DNA from: Umezawaea endophytica
Lineage (GTDB): Bacteria; Actinomycetota; Actinomycetes; Mycobacteriales; Pseudonocardiaceae
Assembly: GCF_025061645.1 (NCBI RefSeq)
Contig: NZ_JANYMP010000014.1
Coordinates: 141,737 to 205,736, forward strand
Direction of reading: 5' to 3'
Length of the DNA stretch: 64,000 nucleotides
Shown here: piece after piece, positions 52,920 through 61,818 of the stretch
Numbering within the stretch: position 1 is the stretch's first letter
How the letters are laid out: every line of letters starts with the position of its first letter
Notes under the pieces: generated by a model
Databases searched by the model: none
Told to the model about the DNA's origin: nothing
What the model saw: the letters and a program-made list of their open reading frames with translations, nothing else
Translations under genes and position numbers: made by a program

Positions 52920-53504
52920 TCAATCCCCGTGGGCGTCCCGACCTGGGTGAACGCCGTCCGGGTACTCCAGCAGCAGCACGGACTCCACCGGGCCGCCGAC
53001 GGTCTCGTAGGTGTGCGGTCCCTGGGCCGGGAAGCACACGTAGTCGCCGGGCCCCAGCTCGTAGGGCGCGTGCGCCGGGCCGACCCGGAGCACTCCCGAC
53101 GTGACCAGCACGTGCTCGCGGCCGGGGTGTCCGGCCGAGTACTGGGTCTGGCCCGGTCGGACGCGCTGGTCGTAGACCTCGACGACGGTGTCGCCGACGG
53201 TGAGCCTGCGGACCATCCGGAGGTCGACGGCGTTGCTGGAGAGCACGTCGAGGTCGGCGGCGCGCACCAGCACGACCTCCGAATCGGCGGGCGCGGTCAG
53301 CAGATCGGACACGGGCACGCCCAGGGCGTTCGACAAACTGAACACCGTGTCGATGGTGGGATTGCCCGACCCCGACTCCAACTGGGACAGCGTGCCCTTG
53401 GCGATGCCCGACCGGCGGGCCAGTTCCGACAGCGACAGACCGCCGTGGTCGCGCAGCGCGCGCAGGTTCGCCGCGAGCACCTGACCGGCTTGCTCCCTGA
53501 CCAC
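52920..53504 (-). CDS. XRE-cupin transcriptional regulator
   Basis: A 194-residue regulator. The N-terminal helix-turn-helix (about 8-65) contains LSLSELARRSGIAKGTLSQL and NPTIDTVFSLSNALGVPVSD. The C-terminal cupin (about 115-190) contains GREHVLVTSGVLRVG and GDYVCFPAQGPHTYE and should bind a small ligand. It lies 61 bases upstream of the hydroxyproline dehydrogenase genes on the same strand, so it probably controls them. GTG 53504 with GAGGAGGAGG upstream. Confidence 0.87.
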   Translation of the reverse strand: MVREQAGQVLAANLRALRDHGGLSLSELARRSGIAKGTLSQLESGSGNPTIDTVFSLSNALGVPVSDLLTAPADSEVVLVRAADLDVLSSNAVDLRMVRRLTVGDTVVEVYDQRVRPGQTQYSAGHPGREHVLVTSGVLRVGPAHAPYELGPGDYVCFPAQGPHTYETVGGPVESVLLLEYPDGVHPGRDAHGD

Positions 53505-53627
53505 CCGTGACCTCCTCCTCGCAGGCGAGCACCGTACGGGTGATGGTGCGCGCGCGACCACTCGACGCCGTTGACCGGTCACTCTGCTTGTTGTAGTAAG
53601 GGAGGAGTCGACCCCAGGAGCCCGACC

Positions 53628-55133
53628 ATGGACGTGGAAGTTCTCGGACGCGTGCTCAGCACCCTCCCCCCGGACGACGATCACCCGTACCGCACGGGCG
53701 CGTGGCAGGGGCAGACCACCGAGTGGCGGGCCGACGACCTGGACGTGGTCGGCGAGATCCCGGCCGACCTCGACGGCGTGTACCTGCGCAACACCGAGAC
53801 GGCCCTGCACCCGGCGATCGAGCGCTACCACCCGTTCGACGGCGACGGGATGGTGCACGTGGTCGGCTTCCGCGACGGGAAGGCGTTCTACCGCAACAGG
53901 TTCGTCCGCACCGACGGGTTCGTCGCCGAGCAGGAGGCCGGTCGGTCGCTGTGGGCGGGCATCACCGAGGACCCGAGGAGCGCCGAGCGGGAGGGCCGGG
54001 GCGCCCGCGGCCGGATGAAGGACGCGTCGAGCACGGACGTCGTGGTGCACGCCGGGGTGGCGCTGACGAGCTTCTACCAGTGCGGCGACCTGTACCGGCT
54101 CGACCCGCTCACGCTCGACACCCTCGGGAAGTCCGACTGGGAGGGGAAGTTCCCGTCGTCGGTGGGCGTCAGCGCGCACACCAAGGTCGATCCGCACACC
54201 GGCGAACTGCTGTTCTTCGGCTACGGCAAGGACGCCCCGTACCTGCACTACGGCGTGGTCGGCTCCGACGACAGGCTGCTGCACCACACCGGCATCGAGC
54301 TGCCGGGACCGCGCCTGCCGCACGACATGGCGTTCACCGAGAACTACGCGATCCTCAACGACTGCCCGCTGTTCTGGGACGCCGAACTGCTCAAGCAGGG
54401 CGCGCACGTCCCGCGCTTCCACCGCGACCTGCCGCTGCGGCTCGGCGTCGTGCCGCGCCGGGGCGGCGACGTGCGCTGGTTCGAGGCCGACCCGACGTAC
54501 GTGCTGCACTGGACGAACGCCTACGAGGAGGGCGACGAGGTCGTCCTGGACGGGTTCTTCCAGGAGGACCCGATGCCGAAGTTCAACGGGTCGACCGACA
54601 ACCGCGAACGGGTCTTCCGCGGGCTAGCGCTCGACCGGCTCGGGACGAAGCTGCACCGGTGGCGGCTCGACCTGGTCACGGGCCAGGTCAAGGAGGAGCG
54701 GATCTCCGACAGCGTCACCGAGTTCGGCATGATCAACCCCGTGCACGGCGGCCGGTCCTACCGGTACGTCTACGCGGCGACCGGCGAGCCGGGGTGGTTC
54801 CTGTTCAACGGCCTGGTCAAGCACGACCTGCTGACCGGCGCGGAGGAGCGGATCTCGTTCGGCGACGGCGTGTTCGGCAGCGAGACGGTCCTGGCGCCGC
54901 GACTCGGCTCGACGGGCGAGGACGACGGCTACCTCGTCACGATCACCGTCGACATGAACCGGAACCTGTCGGAGTGCCTGGTGTTCGACGCGCGGAACCT
55001 GGCCACCGGCCCGGTCGCGCGGGTGCGGCTGCCGGAGCGGGTGTCCAGCGGGACGCACGCGACGTGGGCGGCCGGGGAGAGCCTGCCGGACTGGCGGAAG
55101 ACCGATGACGCCGCGTCCGCCCTCGGTCTCTGA
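53628..55133 (+). CDS. Carotenoid cleavage oxygenase
   Basis: A 501-residue member of the carotenoid oxygenase (RPE65/lignostilbene dioxygenase) family. The four iron-binding histidines are visible at His184 (SAHTKVDP), His232 (LPHDMAFT), His294 (LHWTNAYE) and His477 (GTHATW), spread over the seven-bladed propeller. It cleaves a conjugated double bond in an apocarotenoid or stilbene-type substrate; which one is not evident. ATG 53628 is used; an in-frame upstream ATG at 53571 lacks a ribosome site. Its last 29 bases overlap the HxlR gene. Confidence 0.9.
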   Translation: MDVEVLGRVLSTLPPDDDHPYRTGAWQGQTTEWRADDLDVVGEIPADLDGVYLRNTETALHPAIERYHPFDGDGMVHVVGFRDGKAFYRNRFVRTDGFVAEQEAGRSLWAGITEDPRSAEREGRGARGRMKDASSTDVVVHAGVALTSFYQCGDLYRLDPLTLDTLGKSDWEGKFPSSVGVSAHTKVDPHTGELLFFGYGKDAPYLHYGVVGSDDRLLHHTGIELPGPRLPHDMAFTENYAILNDCPLFWDAELLKQGAHVPRFHRDLPLRLGVVPRRGGDVRWFEADPTYVLHWTNAYEEGDEVVLDGFFQEDPMPKFNGSTDNRERVFRGLALDRLGTKLHRWRLDLVTGQVKEERISDSVTEFGMINPVHGGRSYRYVYAATGEPGWFLFNGLVKHDLLTGAEERISFGDGVFGSETVLAPRLGSTGEDDGYLVTITVDMNRNLSECLVFDARNLATGPVARVRLPERVSSGTHATWAAGESLPDWRKTDDAASALGL

Positions 55134-56037
55134 GGACGTCACCGCCCTCCCGAGGGGCGGGCAGAACGCGATCGGGGTCACGCTCGGGCTGCTCGGCGAC
55201 GAGTGGACGCTGCTGATCCTGCGGCAGGCCCTCCAGGGCACGCGCCTGTACGGCGACTGGATGCGCGCGCTGCCGATCTCGCACGCCGTCCTGTCCGGCA
55301 GGCTGGGGCGGCTCACCGAGTTCGGCCTGTTGGAGCGGGTCGCCTACCAGGAGCGGCCGGAGCGCCACGAGTACCGGCTGACCCGCCGGGGCCGGGGCGT
55401 GTGGCCGATCCTGCTGGGCATCTGGGCGTGGGAGCTGTCCCACGTGGAGCGGCACGCCGAGGAGCTGCCCCGGATGCGGCACCACGGGCACCTGTTCGAG
55501 CCGGTGCTGGTGTGCGGCGGGTGCGCGGCCCCGGTGGGACCGCGCGACCTCGTCGGCGGGTTCGGGCCGAGCGGCACCTGGGAGCGGTCGCTCCCGTCGG
55601 CCACGACCCGGCGCCGGTCGGCCAGCGCGCCGGGCCACCTGGAGGGGTTCTTCCCCCAGACCACGGCGCTGGTCGGCAACCGGTGGTCGTGCGCGATGCT
55701 GGGGGCCGCCTTCCAGGGGGCGCGGCGGTTCCGCGACTTCGAGCGGCAACTCGCCGCGCCGCCCGTGGTGATCGCCGACCGGCTGCGGACGTTCGCGGAG
55801 CTGGACGTCATGACCGCCTCCGCGAACGGCGGGTACCGCCTCACCGCGAAGGGGCTCGCGTTCTTCCCCGTCGCCGTGCACACGATGGAGTGGGCGCAGC
55901 GGTGGTTCCGGTCCCCCGAGGGGCCGGCGCTGAGCTACCGCCACACCGCGTGCGGTGCCCCGTTCCGCCCGCGCCACACGTGCTCGGAGTGCGCGGAGCC
56001 GTTGCGGGGCGGCACGATCGAACGCGTCGGTCAGTAG
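55105..56037 (+). CDS. Tandem HxlR-type transcriptional regulator
   Basis: A 310-residue protein containing two HxlR winged-helix domains in one chain. The first (about 20-110) has LLGDEWTLLILRQALQGTRL and HAVLSGRLGRLTEFGLLERV. The second (about 180-270) has LVGNRWSCAMLGAAFQGARR and PPVVIADRLRTFAELDVMTA. Each is followed by a Cys pair (VCGGCAAPVG; then ACGAPF with CSEC) that could hold zinc. ATG 55105 lies inside the end of the carotenoid oxygenase gene, so the two are co-expressed. Its end overlaps the convergent NAD(P)-binding gene by seven bases. Confidence 0.82.
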   Translation: MTPRPPSVSEDVTALPRGGQNAIGVTLGLLGDEWTLLILRQALQGTRLYGDWMRALPISHAVLSGRLGRLTEFGLLERVAYQERPERHEYRLTRRGRGVWPILLGIWAWELSHVERHAEELPRMRHHGHLFEPVLVCGGCAAPVGPRDLVGGFGPSGTWERSLPSATTRRRSASAPGHLEGFFPQTTALVGNRWSCAMLGAAFQGARRFRDFERQLAAPPVVIADRLRTFAELDVMTASANGGYRLTAKGLAFFPVAVHTMEWAQRWFRSPEGPALSYRHTACGAPFRPRHTCSECAEPLRGGTIERVGQ

Positions 56038-56657
56038 GCCACGCCGACCGCCCGCCGGATCGTCGCCGGGTCGTCGAGCGCGGCCAGCACCGCGTGGGCG
56101 GTGTCGGCGCGGGAGATCGAGTAGCCACCCCGCGGGCTGCCGCCGATCACCCGCCGGTACTCCCCGGTCACCGGCTTGTCGGTCAGCTTGGGCGGACGGA
56201 CCGCCGTCCACTCGACACCGCTGCTCCGCAGTTCCTCCTCCATGGCGGTCAGGTCCGCGTAGACGTCCCGCAGGACGGCGCCGACGACCGGCAGGAGCAG
56301 CCTGCGGTTCAGGAACGTCTCGTCCTCGGGCGGCGGCCCGACGGGCGCGGCGCTGACCACCACGATCCGCCGCACGCCCGCGGCCGCCATGGCGCGCAGG
56401 ATGCCGCGCGTGGCGGTGGTGGCGACCAACCCCTCCTTGCGTCCGCGCGGGCCGACGCCGGACAGGACCGCGTCGCACGGGTCCAGCTCGGTCAGCGCCG
56501 CCAGATCCGGGACGGTGCGCACGGCCAGCGACGGGTGTTCCAGGTCGAACCGGGCCGCGTCGCGCACCACCGCCGTGACCTGGTGTCCCGCGTCGAGCGC
56601 CTGTCGGACGACGTGCCCGCCGACCCCTCCGGTGGCGCCGAAAACGGTGATCTTCAT
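56031..56657 (-). CDS. NAD(P)H-binding (NmrA/SDR-like) protein
   Basis: A 208-residue atypical short-chain dehydrogenase-like protein. The dinucleotide motif is ITVFGATGGVGGHVVRQALD at residues 3-22; later features are IVVVSAAPVG and WTAVRPPKLTDKPVTGEYR. Members act as reductases or as redox sensors. ATG with GGGAGACACG-type leader. It is divergent from a MarR gene across an AT-rich 63-base promoter, so it may be a MarR target. Confidence 0.8.
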   Translation of the reverse strand: MKITVFGATGGVGGHVVRQALDAGHQVTAVVRDAARFDLEHPSLAVRTVPDLAALTELDPCDAVLSGVGPRGRKEGLVATTATRGILRAMAAAGVRRIVVVSAAPVGPPPEDETFLNRRLLLPVVGAVLRDVYADLTAMEEELRSSGVEWTAVRPPKLTDKPVTGEYRRVIGGSPRGGYSISRADTAHAVLAALDDPATIRRAVGVAY

Positions 56658-56720
56658 CCGTGTCTCCCCAGCTCGGGTACCTTGTGATCCGCACCCCATA
56701 TACTACGAGGCCGATATCAT
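56658..56720. promoter_or_regulatory. Divergent promoter of the NAD(P)-binding and MarR genes
   Basis: A 63-base gap whose right half is strikingly AT-rich for this genome, with ATATAC near 56697 and GATATCATATG running into the MarR start. The spaced ATAT blocks could form a MarR half-site pair. No ribosome site precedes the MarR ATG, so its transcript may be nearly leaderless. Confidence 0.5.
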
Positions 56721-57206
56721 ATGAGTTCCAAAGTACCTGAGGAAGCGCGGCAGCGGAGGCGAACCGCGAACTCGATCAAGGACTCGCTGCGCGGGCTCCG
56801 CGTCCAGCTCTCCTTCCTGAACCACCGGGTCGGCACGCGCGTCGCACTCAAGGACATCGACCTCGACTGCCTCGACCTGCTCTCCCAGCGGGGCCCGCTG
56901 AGCCCGACCGCGCTCTCCCGGCTCGCGGGCCTGCACCCCGCCACCACGACCGGCGTCCTGGACCGCCTCGAACGCGGCGGCTGGATCACCCGCGACCGCG
57001 ACCCCGCCGACCGCCGCGCCGTCGTCGTCCGGGTGCTGCCCGACCGCCACGCCGAGGTGTTCGAGCACTACCGCGGCGCCAACGCGCAGATGGACGACCT
57101 CCTCGCCGACTACGACGCCGCCCAGCTCGAGCTGATCGCCGACTTCCTCACCCGCGCCACCGCCGTCAGCAGGCAGGCGACCGACGATCTGGGAGACCCC
57201 GCGTGA
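56721..57206 (+). CDS. MarR-family transcriptional regulator
   Basis: A 161-residue MarR regulator. The winged helix (about 45-110) contains PLSPTALSRLAGLHPATTTG, VLDRLERGGWITRDRDPADR and RRAVVVRVLP. It is divergent from the NAD(P)-binding gene, and its stop overlaps the hemerythrin start (GTGA). It may sense a redox-active or phenolic ligand, but nothing in the sequence identifies it. Confidence 0.85.
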   Translation: MSSKVPEEARQRRRTANSIKDSLRGLRVQLSFLNHRVGTRVALKDIDLDCLDLLSQRGPLSPTALSRLAGLHPATTTGVLDRLERGGWITRDRDPADRRAVVVRVLPDRHAEVFEHYRGANAQMDDLLADYDAAQLELIADFLTRATAVSRQATDDLGDPA

Positions 57207-57697
57207 ACCCCCGCCTCACGGCGTTCGGCCACCAGTTGATCGAGGTCCACGTCTGGCTGCGCGGGCGGTTGGAGGACCTCCGCGACGACGTCGACGCCTA
57301 CTTCGCGGGCGACGGCCCGCTCCCCCGCGACCTGCGCGCCCACTGCCTGTCGTTCTGCTCGGCGCTGACCCGCCACCACACCGGCGAGGACCGGGTCGCG
57401 TTCCCGGAGATCGCCGAGGAGTTCCCCGAACTGCGCCCGGTGATCACCCAGTTGAAGACCGACCACAACCGGATCGACTGGATCCTGGGCGCGCTGGACA
57501 AGCTCCTCGCCGGTCTCCCAGACGAACCGGACCAGGCCGCGAGGACACGGGTGATCGCCGAGCTGGAGGGGCTCTCGGCGATCATGGAGACGCACTTCAC
57601 CTACGAGGAGAAGAAGCTGCTCACCGTGCTGAACGGCCTGGACGTGCCGGGGTGGCGGGCGGAGCGGCCCGACTTCCTGCTGGTCGACGAGGACTGA
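57203..57697 (+). CDS. Hemerythrin-like (HHE-domain) protein
   Basis: A 164-residue four-helix hemerythrin-fold protein. Candidate di-iron ligands are His and Glu residues in QLIEVHVWLRGR, TRHHTGEDRVAFPEI, LKTDHNRIDW and METHFTYEEKKLL. Such proteins bind oxygen, nitric oxide or iron. Coupled to the MarR gene by a GTGA overlap, it is probably that regulator's output for oxidative or nitrosative stress. It converges on the hydrolase gene with a three-base gap. Confidence 0.85.
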   Translation: MNPRLTAFGHQLIEVHVWLRGRLEDLRDDVDAYFAGDGPLPRDLRAHCLSFCSALTRHHTGEDRVAFPEIAEEFPELRPVITQLKTDHNRIDWILGALDKLLAGLPDEPDQAARTRVIAELEGLSAIMETHFTYEEKKLLTVLNGLDVPGWRAERPDFLLVDED

Positions 57698-57700
57698 GCC

Positions 57701-58579
57701 CTACCGGGCCAGCAGGTCGCGCAGCGCCTTGACGACCTCGCCGGGCGCCTCCTCGGCCATGAAGTGCCCGCAGGTCACGGTCCGGTGGTCCAGGTCAGGC
57801 GCCCACGCGCGCCAGCGGGCGGCGGCGTCGAAGCCCAGTGCCGAGCCCCAGTCCTGCTGGAGGACCGCCACGGGCATGCGCAGGTGGTTTCCCGCCTCGC
57901 GGTCGGCCTGGTCGTGCTCGACGTCGACGGTGGCCGACGCGCGGTAGTCGGCGACGATCGACGGGACGGCCTCGCGGCAGGCCTCGAGGTAGACCTCGCG
58001 GACGTCGGCGGGGATCGCGTCGGGGTCGTTGGCCCACAGGTCGAGGAAGTGGCCGAAGAAGTCGTCGGGCGCGCCCGCGATCAGCTTCTCCGGCAGGCCG
58101 GGCGGCTGGGCCATCAGGTACAGGTGGAAGGCGACGGCGGCGGTGGTGCCGTGCAGGACGTCCCACGTGTCCAGCGTGGGCAGGACGTCGAGCGACGCCA
58201 GGTGGGTGATCACGTCCGGGTGGTCGAGACCCGCGCGGATCGCGACCAGCGCGCCCCGGTCGTGGCCCGCGAGGGCGAAGCGGTCGTGGCCCAGCTCGCG
58301 GACGAGCGCGACGACGTCGGCGGCCATCGTCCGCTTGGAGTAGGTCCGGCCGTCGGCGTCGACCGGCTTGTCGCTGGCCCCGTAGCCGCGCAGGTCGGGG
58401 CAGATGACGGTGTGGTCGGCGGCCAGGTCGGCGGCGACGTGCCGCCACATGAGGTGGGTCTGCGGGAAGCCGTGCAGCAGCACGACGGGGCTGCCCGACC
58501 CGCCTACGGCGGCGTTCAGCGCCACGCCGTCGGCGACGGTGACGCGGCGCTCGGTGAACCCGGTGATCTGCGGTGCCAT
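57701..58579 (-). CDS. Alpha/beta hydrolase (epoxide hydrolase/haloacid dehalogenase-like)
   Basis: A 292-residue alpha/beta hydrolase. The oxyanion motif is HGFPQTHLMW (36-45), the Asp nucleophile is Asp107 in AGHDRGALV, and the late base is in VTCGHFMAEEAPGEV. The overall pattern resembles fluoroacetate dehalogenases and soluble epoxide hydrolases. In the halide-binding segment the usual His-Trp appears as His-Leu (AFHLYLMAQ), so true dehalogenase activity is doubtful. ATG start; monocistronic. Confidence 0.8.
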   Translation of the reverse strand: MAPQITGFTERRVTVADGVALNAAVGGSGSPVVLLHGFPQTHLMWRHVAADLAADHTVICPDLRGYGASDKPVDADGRTYSKRTMAADVVALVRELGHDRFALAGHDRGALVAIRAGLDHPDVITHLASLDVLPTLDTWDVLHGTTAAVAFHLYLMAQPPGLPEKLIAGAPDDFFGHFLDLWANDPDAIPADVREVYLEACREAVPSIVADYRASATVDVEHDQADREAGNHLRMPVAVLQQDWGSALGFDAAARWRAWAPDLDHRTVTCGHFMAEEAPGEVVKALRDLLAR

Positions 58580-58677
58580 GTGTTCTCCCGGTGGATCGGT
58601 TGGTGTCGGGACCGACTCTGCGGCAGACCGATCAGCGTTGGATCAGCGCGGCGGGGCACCTCGGCCGGCGCTAGGTT

Positions 58678-61600
58678 GTGCCGGTGGTGAGGTTCGGTGT
58701 CCTGGGGCCGCTGGAGGCCTCCGACGAGCGCGGGTCGGTGAACCTCAAGGGGCCGCGGCACCGGGCGGTGCTGGCGCGGCTGCTGGTGGCCAGGGGTCGG
58801 GCCGTGCCCGCGGCGGTGCTGATCGACGACCTGTGGGACGAGGCCCCCGACGGGGCGCTGGGCGCGGTGCAGACGTTCGTCGGCGCGCTGCGCAAGGCGC
58901 TCGAACCCGACCGTCCACCCAGGACGCCCTCCCGGCTGCTGGTGTCCGCTCCCCCCGGCTACGCGCTGCGGGCCGAACCGGACGCGGTGGACGCCCAGCG
59001 CTTCGAGGCCGCCGTCGCCACGGCCGCCGCGTCCCGACCGGAGGCGGCGCTCGGGCTGCTGGACGAGGCGCTCGGGCTGTGGCGCGGGCCTGCCTACGCC
59101 GAGTTCGCCGACCAGGCCTGGGCCCGCGGTGAGGCGACCCGCCTGGACGAGGTGCGGCTGCTGGCCGTGGCCCGCCGGGCGGAGGCCGCGCTGGCGCTGG
59201 GCCGGGCAGCCGAGTCGGTGCCGGACCTGGAGGCGCACGTGGCCGCCCACCCGCTGCACGAGGACGGTCGACGGCTGCTGGCGCTCGCGCTGTACCGGAC
59301 GGGACGGCAGGGTGACGCGCTGGCGACGCTGCGCCGGGCGCGGGAGGCGCTGCTCGCCGACCTGGGCGTCGACCCCGGCGAGGACCTGCGGCGGCTGGAG
59401 GCGGACATCCTCGCGCAGGCCCCGCACCTCGCCCCCCGGACGCGCGTCGAGCACCCGTTCGTCGGCAGGCACGCCGAGCTGGCCGCGCTGGAGGACGCCG
59501 CCGCGACCACCGCCCGGCCCCGGCTCGCGCTGGTGTCCGGTGTGGCGGGCGCGGGCAAGACGGCGTTGGCCAGGACGCTGTCCGACCGGCTGGCCGCACG
59601 GGGCTGGACCACCGCGTGGGGCACGTGCCCGGAACTCCGCGGCGGCACGGGGCCGTGGACCCGGATGCGTGCCGCCCTCGGCGTGCCCGAGGGCGGCGCG
59701 TTCACCGCGGCGGAACCGGTCCTGCTGGTGTTCGACGACCTGCACTGGGCCGACGAGGACACCCTCGCGGTGGTGACGTCGCTGGTCGCCGATCCCGACA
59801 CCGGCCCGGTACTGGTCGTCGGCACCTACCGCTCGACCGACATCACGCCCGCGCTGGCCGACGCGCTGGGCCGCGCCGCCCGCGCCGAGCCGACCAGGGT
59901 CTACCTCGGCGGTCTGAGCAGGCCGCAGGTCGACGAGATGGTCCGGGCGATCACCGAGCGCGAGATGTCCCCGGACGGCGCGCGGCTCGTGCACGCCCGG
60001 AGCGCGGGCAACCCGTTCTTCGTCCGCGAGCTGATGCGGCTGTGGGAGACCGAGGGCGATCCGGGGCTGCACGCCGTGCCCGCGGGGGTCCGCGACGTGA
60101 TCCGGCACCGGCTGGCGGGCCTGTCCGAGACCGCGCGGACGCACCTGCGGCAGGCGGCCGTCCTCGGTGACGACGTGGACCTCGACGTGCTGGTCGCGCT
60201 CGTCGGCGACGAGGACGCGGTGCTGGACTCGGTCGAGTCGGCCATCCGGGCCGGGTTCCTGGTGGAGCGCTCCGACCACCCCCGGTTCGCCCACGCCCTG
60301 GTCCGGGAGACCTTGTACGAGGACAGCACCCGCGCGCGTCGGACGCGGTGGCACGCGTCCGTCGCCGACGTCGTGGAGCGGACCCGGCCCGACGACGTGG
60401 AGACGATCGCCCACCACCTCCTGCACGCTGGGAGCCGGGCCGCCGCGGACCGCACCGCGACCTTCGCCCGTGCCGCGGCCGAGCGGGCGGAACAGCGGTC
60501 CGCGCCGCACGAGGCCGCCCGGCTGTGGCGGGAGGTCCTGGCCCGCGTCGAGGTCGGCCGGGGGCGGCTGGAGGCCCTCATGGGTCTGGTGCGGGCGCTG
60601 GCCGTGACCGGCGACCTGCGGGAGGCGCGACGGCTGCGCGCGGAGGCGACGGGCGCGGCCGAGGCGTTCGGCGACCCGGTGCTGACCGCGGGCGTGATCG
60701 GGTCGTTCGACGTGCCCGCGATCTGGACCGCCAACGACGACGAGGCCCTGTCCGCCCGCCTGGTGGCGACCGCGGAGCGGACCCTGGCCGCCCTGCCCGC
60801 CGACCACCTCCACGACCGCGCCCGGCTGCTGGTCACCATCGCCGTCGAGCGGCGGGCCGACTCCGGGCCTCGGGGTGACCTGGCGGCGCGGGAGGCCGAG
60901 GCGATCGCCCGCGGCCTGGGCGACCCGACCCTGCTGGCGTTCGCCCTCAACGGGCGGTTCCTCCAGACGTTCCACCGCGCGGGCCTCGCCCCCGACCGGG
61001 GCCGGATCGGCGGGGAACTCCTGGAACTGGCCCGTGTGAACGGACTCGTCGTGTTCGAGGTGCTGGCGCACCTGATCGGGATCCAGTCGAGCGCCGCCGT
61101 GGGCGACCTCGCCGCGGCCGACGGGCACGCGGCGGCGGCCGACGACCTCGCGGCCCGGCACGAACTCCCGGTCGTCGGCGTGTTCACGGCCTGGTACGCC
61201 GCGCTCCGGCTGGCGGTGACCGGGCGGACCTCCGAGGCCGTCGCCGCCTACCGGTCCGCCGCCTCGCGGTTGACCGGCACGGGGATGCCGGGACTGGAGG
61301 ACGGCCTGCTGCCGTTCGCGCTGCTCGGGCTCGGGGTGAGGTCGGCGAACGCCGACTGGGGACCGTACCGGCCGTGGACGCTGGACCGCGACCTCCCGGA
61401 GTCACCGCACGACCTGCTGTTCGAAGCACGCACCTGCCTGCGCGCCCGAGCGGCGGTCCGCGCCGGGGACCGGGAGGTGGCCGAACGCCTCCACGCCGAC
61501 CTGCTGCCCGCGGAGGACGAGATCGCGGGCGCGGGCAGCGGCCTGGTCGCGTTCGGACCCGTCGCCCAGCACCTCGGTGATCTCGCGGTGGTGCTCGGAC

Positions 61601-61710
61601 GGAATGGGAAAGCGTCCGCGCACTACCGGCACGCGCTGGTCGTCGCCGGGCGCGCGGGGGCCCCTCACTGGATCAGCGCTGCTCGGGAAGCGCTGGAGCG
61701 CACGCGGTAG
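58678..61710 (+). CDS. SARP-type regulator with AAA ATPase domain
   Basis: A 1,010-residue protein. An OmpR-type winged helix (1-95) begins RFGVLGPLE and is followed by a bacterial transcriptional activation domain (about 97-240). An AAA domain carries Walker A GVAGAGKTALA and Walker B LLVFDDLHWAD, then a long alpha-helical, TPR-like region. The distance between Walker A and B is only about 60 residues, much shorter than in typical LuxR/AfsR-type ATPases, suggesting an internal deletion. GTG 58678 is given; GTG 58684 and 58687 are close alternatives and none has a clear ribosome site. Targets unknown. Confidence 0.83.
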   Translation: MPVVRFGVLGPLEASDERGSVNLKGPRHRAVLARLLVARGRAVPAAVLIDDLWDEAPDGALGAVQTFVGALRKALEPDRPPRTPSRLLVSAPPGYALRAEPDAVDAQRFEAAVATAAASRPEAALGLLDEALGLWRGPAYAEFADQAWARGEATRLDEVRLLAVARRAEAALALGRAAESVPDLEAHVAAHPLHEDGRRLLALALYRTGRQGDALATLRRAREALLADLGVDPGEDLRRLEADILAQAPHLAPRTRVEHPFVGRHAELAALEDAAATTARPRLALVSGVAGAGKTALARTLSDRLAARGWTTAWGTCPELRGGTGPWTRMRAALGVPEGGAFTAAEPVLLVFDDLHWADEDTLAVVTSLVADPDTGPVLVVGTYRSTDITPALADALGRAARAEPTRVYLGGLSRPQVDEMVRAITEREMSPDGARLVHARSAGNPFFVRELMRLWETEGDPGLHAVPAGVRDVIRHRLAGLSETARTHLRQAAVLGDDVDLDVLVALVGDEDAVLDSVESAIRAGFLVERSDHPRFAHALVRETLYEDSTRARRTRWHASVADVVERTRPDDVETIAHHLLHAGSRAAADRTATFARAAAERAEQRSAPHEAARLWREVLARVEVGRGRLEALMGLVRALAVTGDLREARRLRAEATGAAEAFGDPVLTAGVIGSFDVPAIWTANDDEALSARLVATAERTLAALPADHLHDRARLLVTIAVERRADSGPRGDLAAREAEAIARGLGDPTLLAFALNGRFLQTFHRAGLAPDRGRIGGELLELARVNGLVVFEVLAHLIGIQSSAAVGDLAAADGHAAAADDLAARHELPVVGVFTAWYAALRLAVTGRTSEAVAAYRSAASRLTGTGMPGLEDGLLPFALLGLGVRSANADWGPYRPWTLDRDLPESPHDLLFEARTCLRARAAVRAGDREVAERLHADLLPAEDEIAGAGSGLVAFGPVAQHLGDLAVVLGRNGKASAHYRHALVVAGRAGAPHWISAAREALERTR

Positions 61711-61818
61711 CGGGTCTGGACCGGCGATTCCCGCACGAATGTGGTGTTCGGTCGCGGGAATCATCAAGCCTTTCCCAAAAAGGGATCGTGCCGCTGCGGA
61801 AATACCTAATCTGCCGAT
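61711..61818. other. Intergenic region, nothing recognised
   Basis: Short lower-GC gap after the SARP-ATPase gene, with AAAAAGGG and several A/T blocks; probably promoter sequence for what follows. No hairpin of note. Confidence 0.4.

Noticed and set aside
57701..58579. Naming this enzyme fluoroacetate dehalogenase
   Set aside because: The nucleophile motif fits, but the halide-binding Trp position appears to be Leu (AFHLYLMAQ), so only the superfamily is claimed.
36262..61710. A secondary-metabolite cluster suggested by two SARP-type regulators
   Set aside because: No polyketide synthase, peptide synthetase, terpene synthase or lanthipeptide gene is present; neighbours are catabolic or regulatory.
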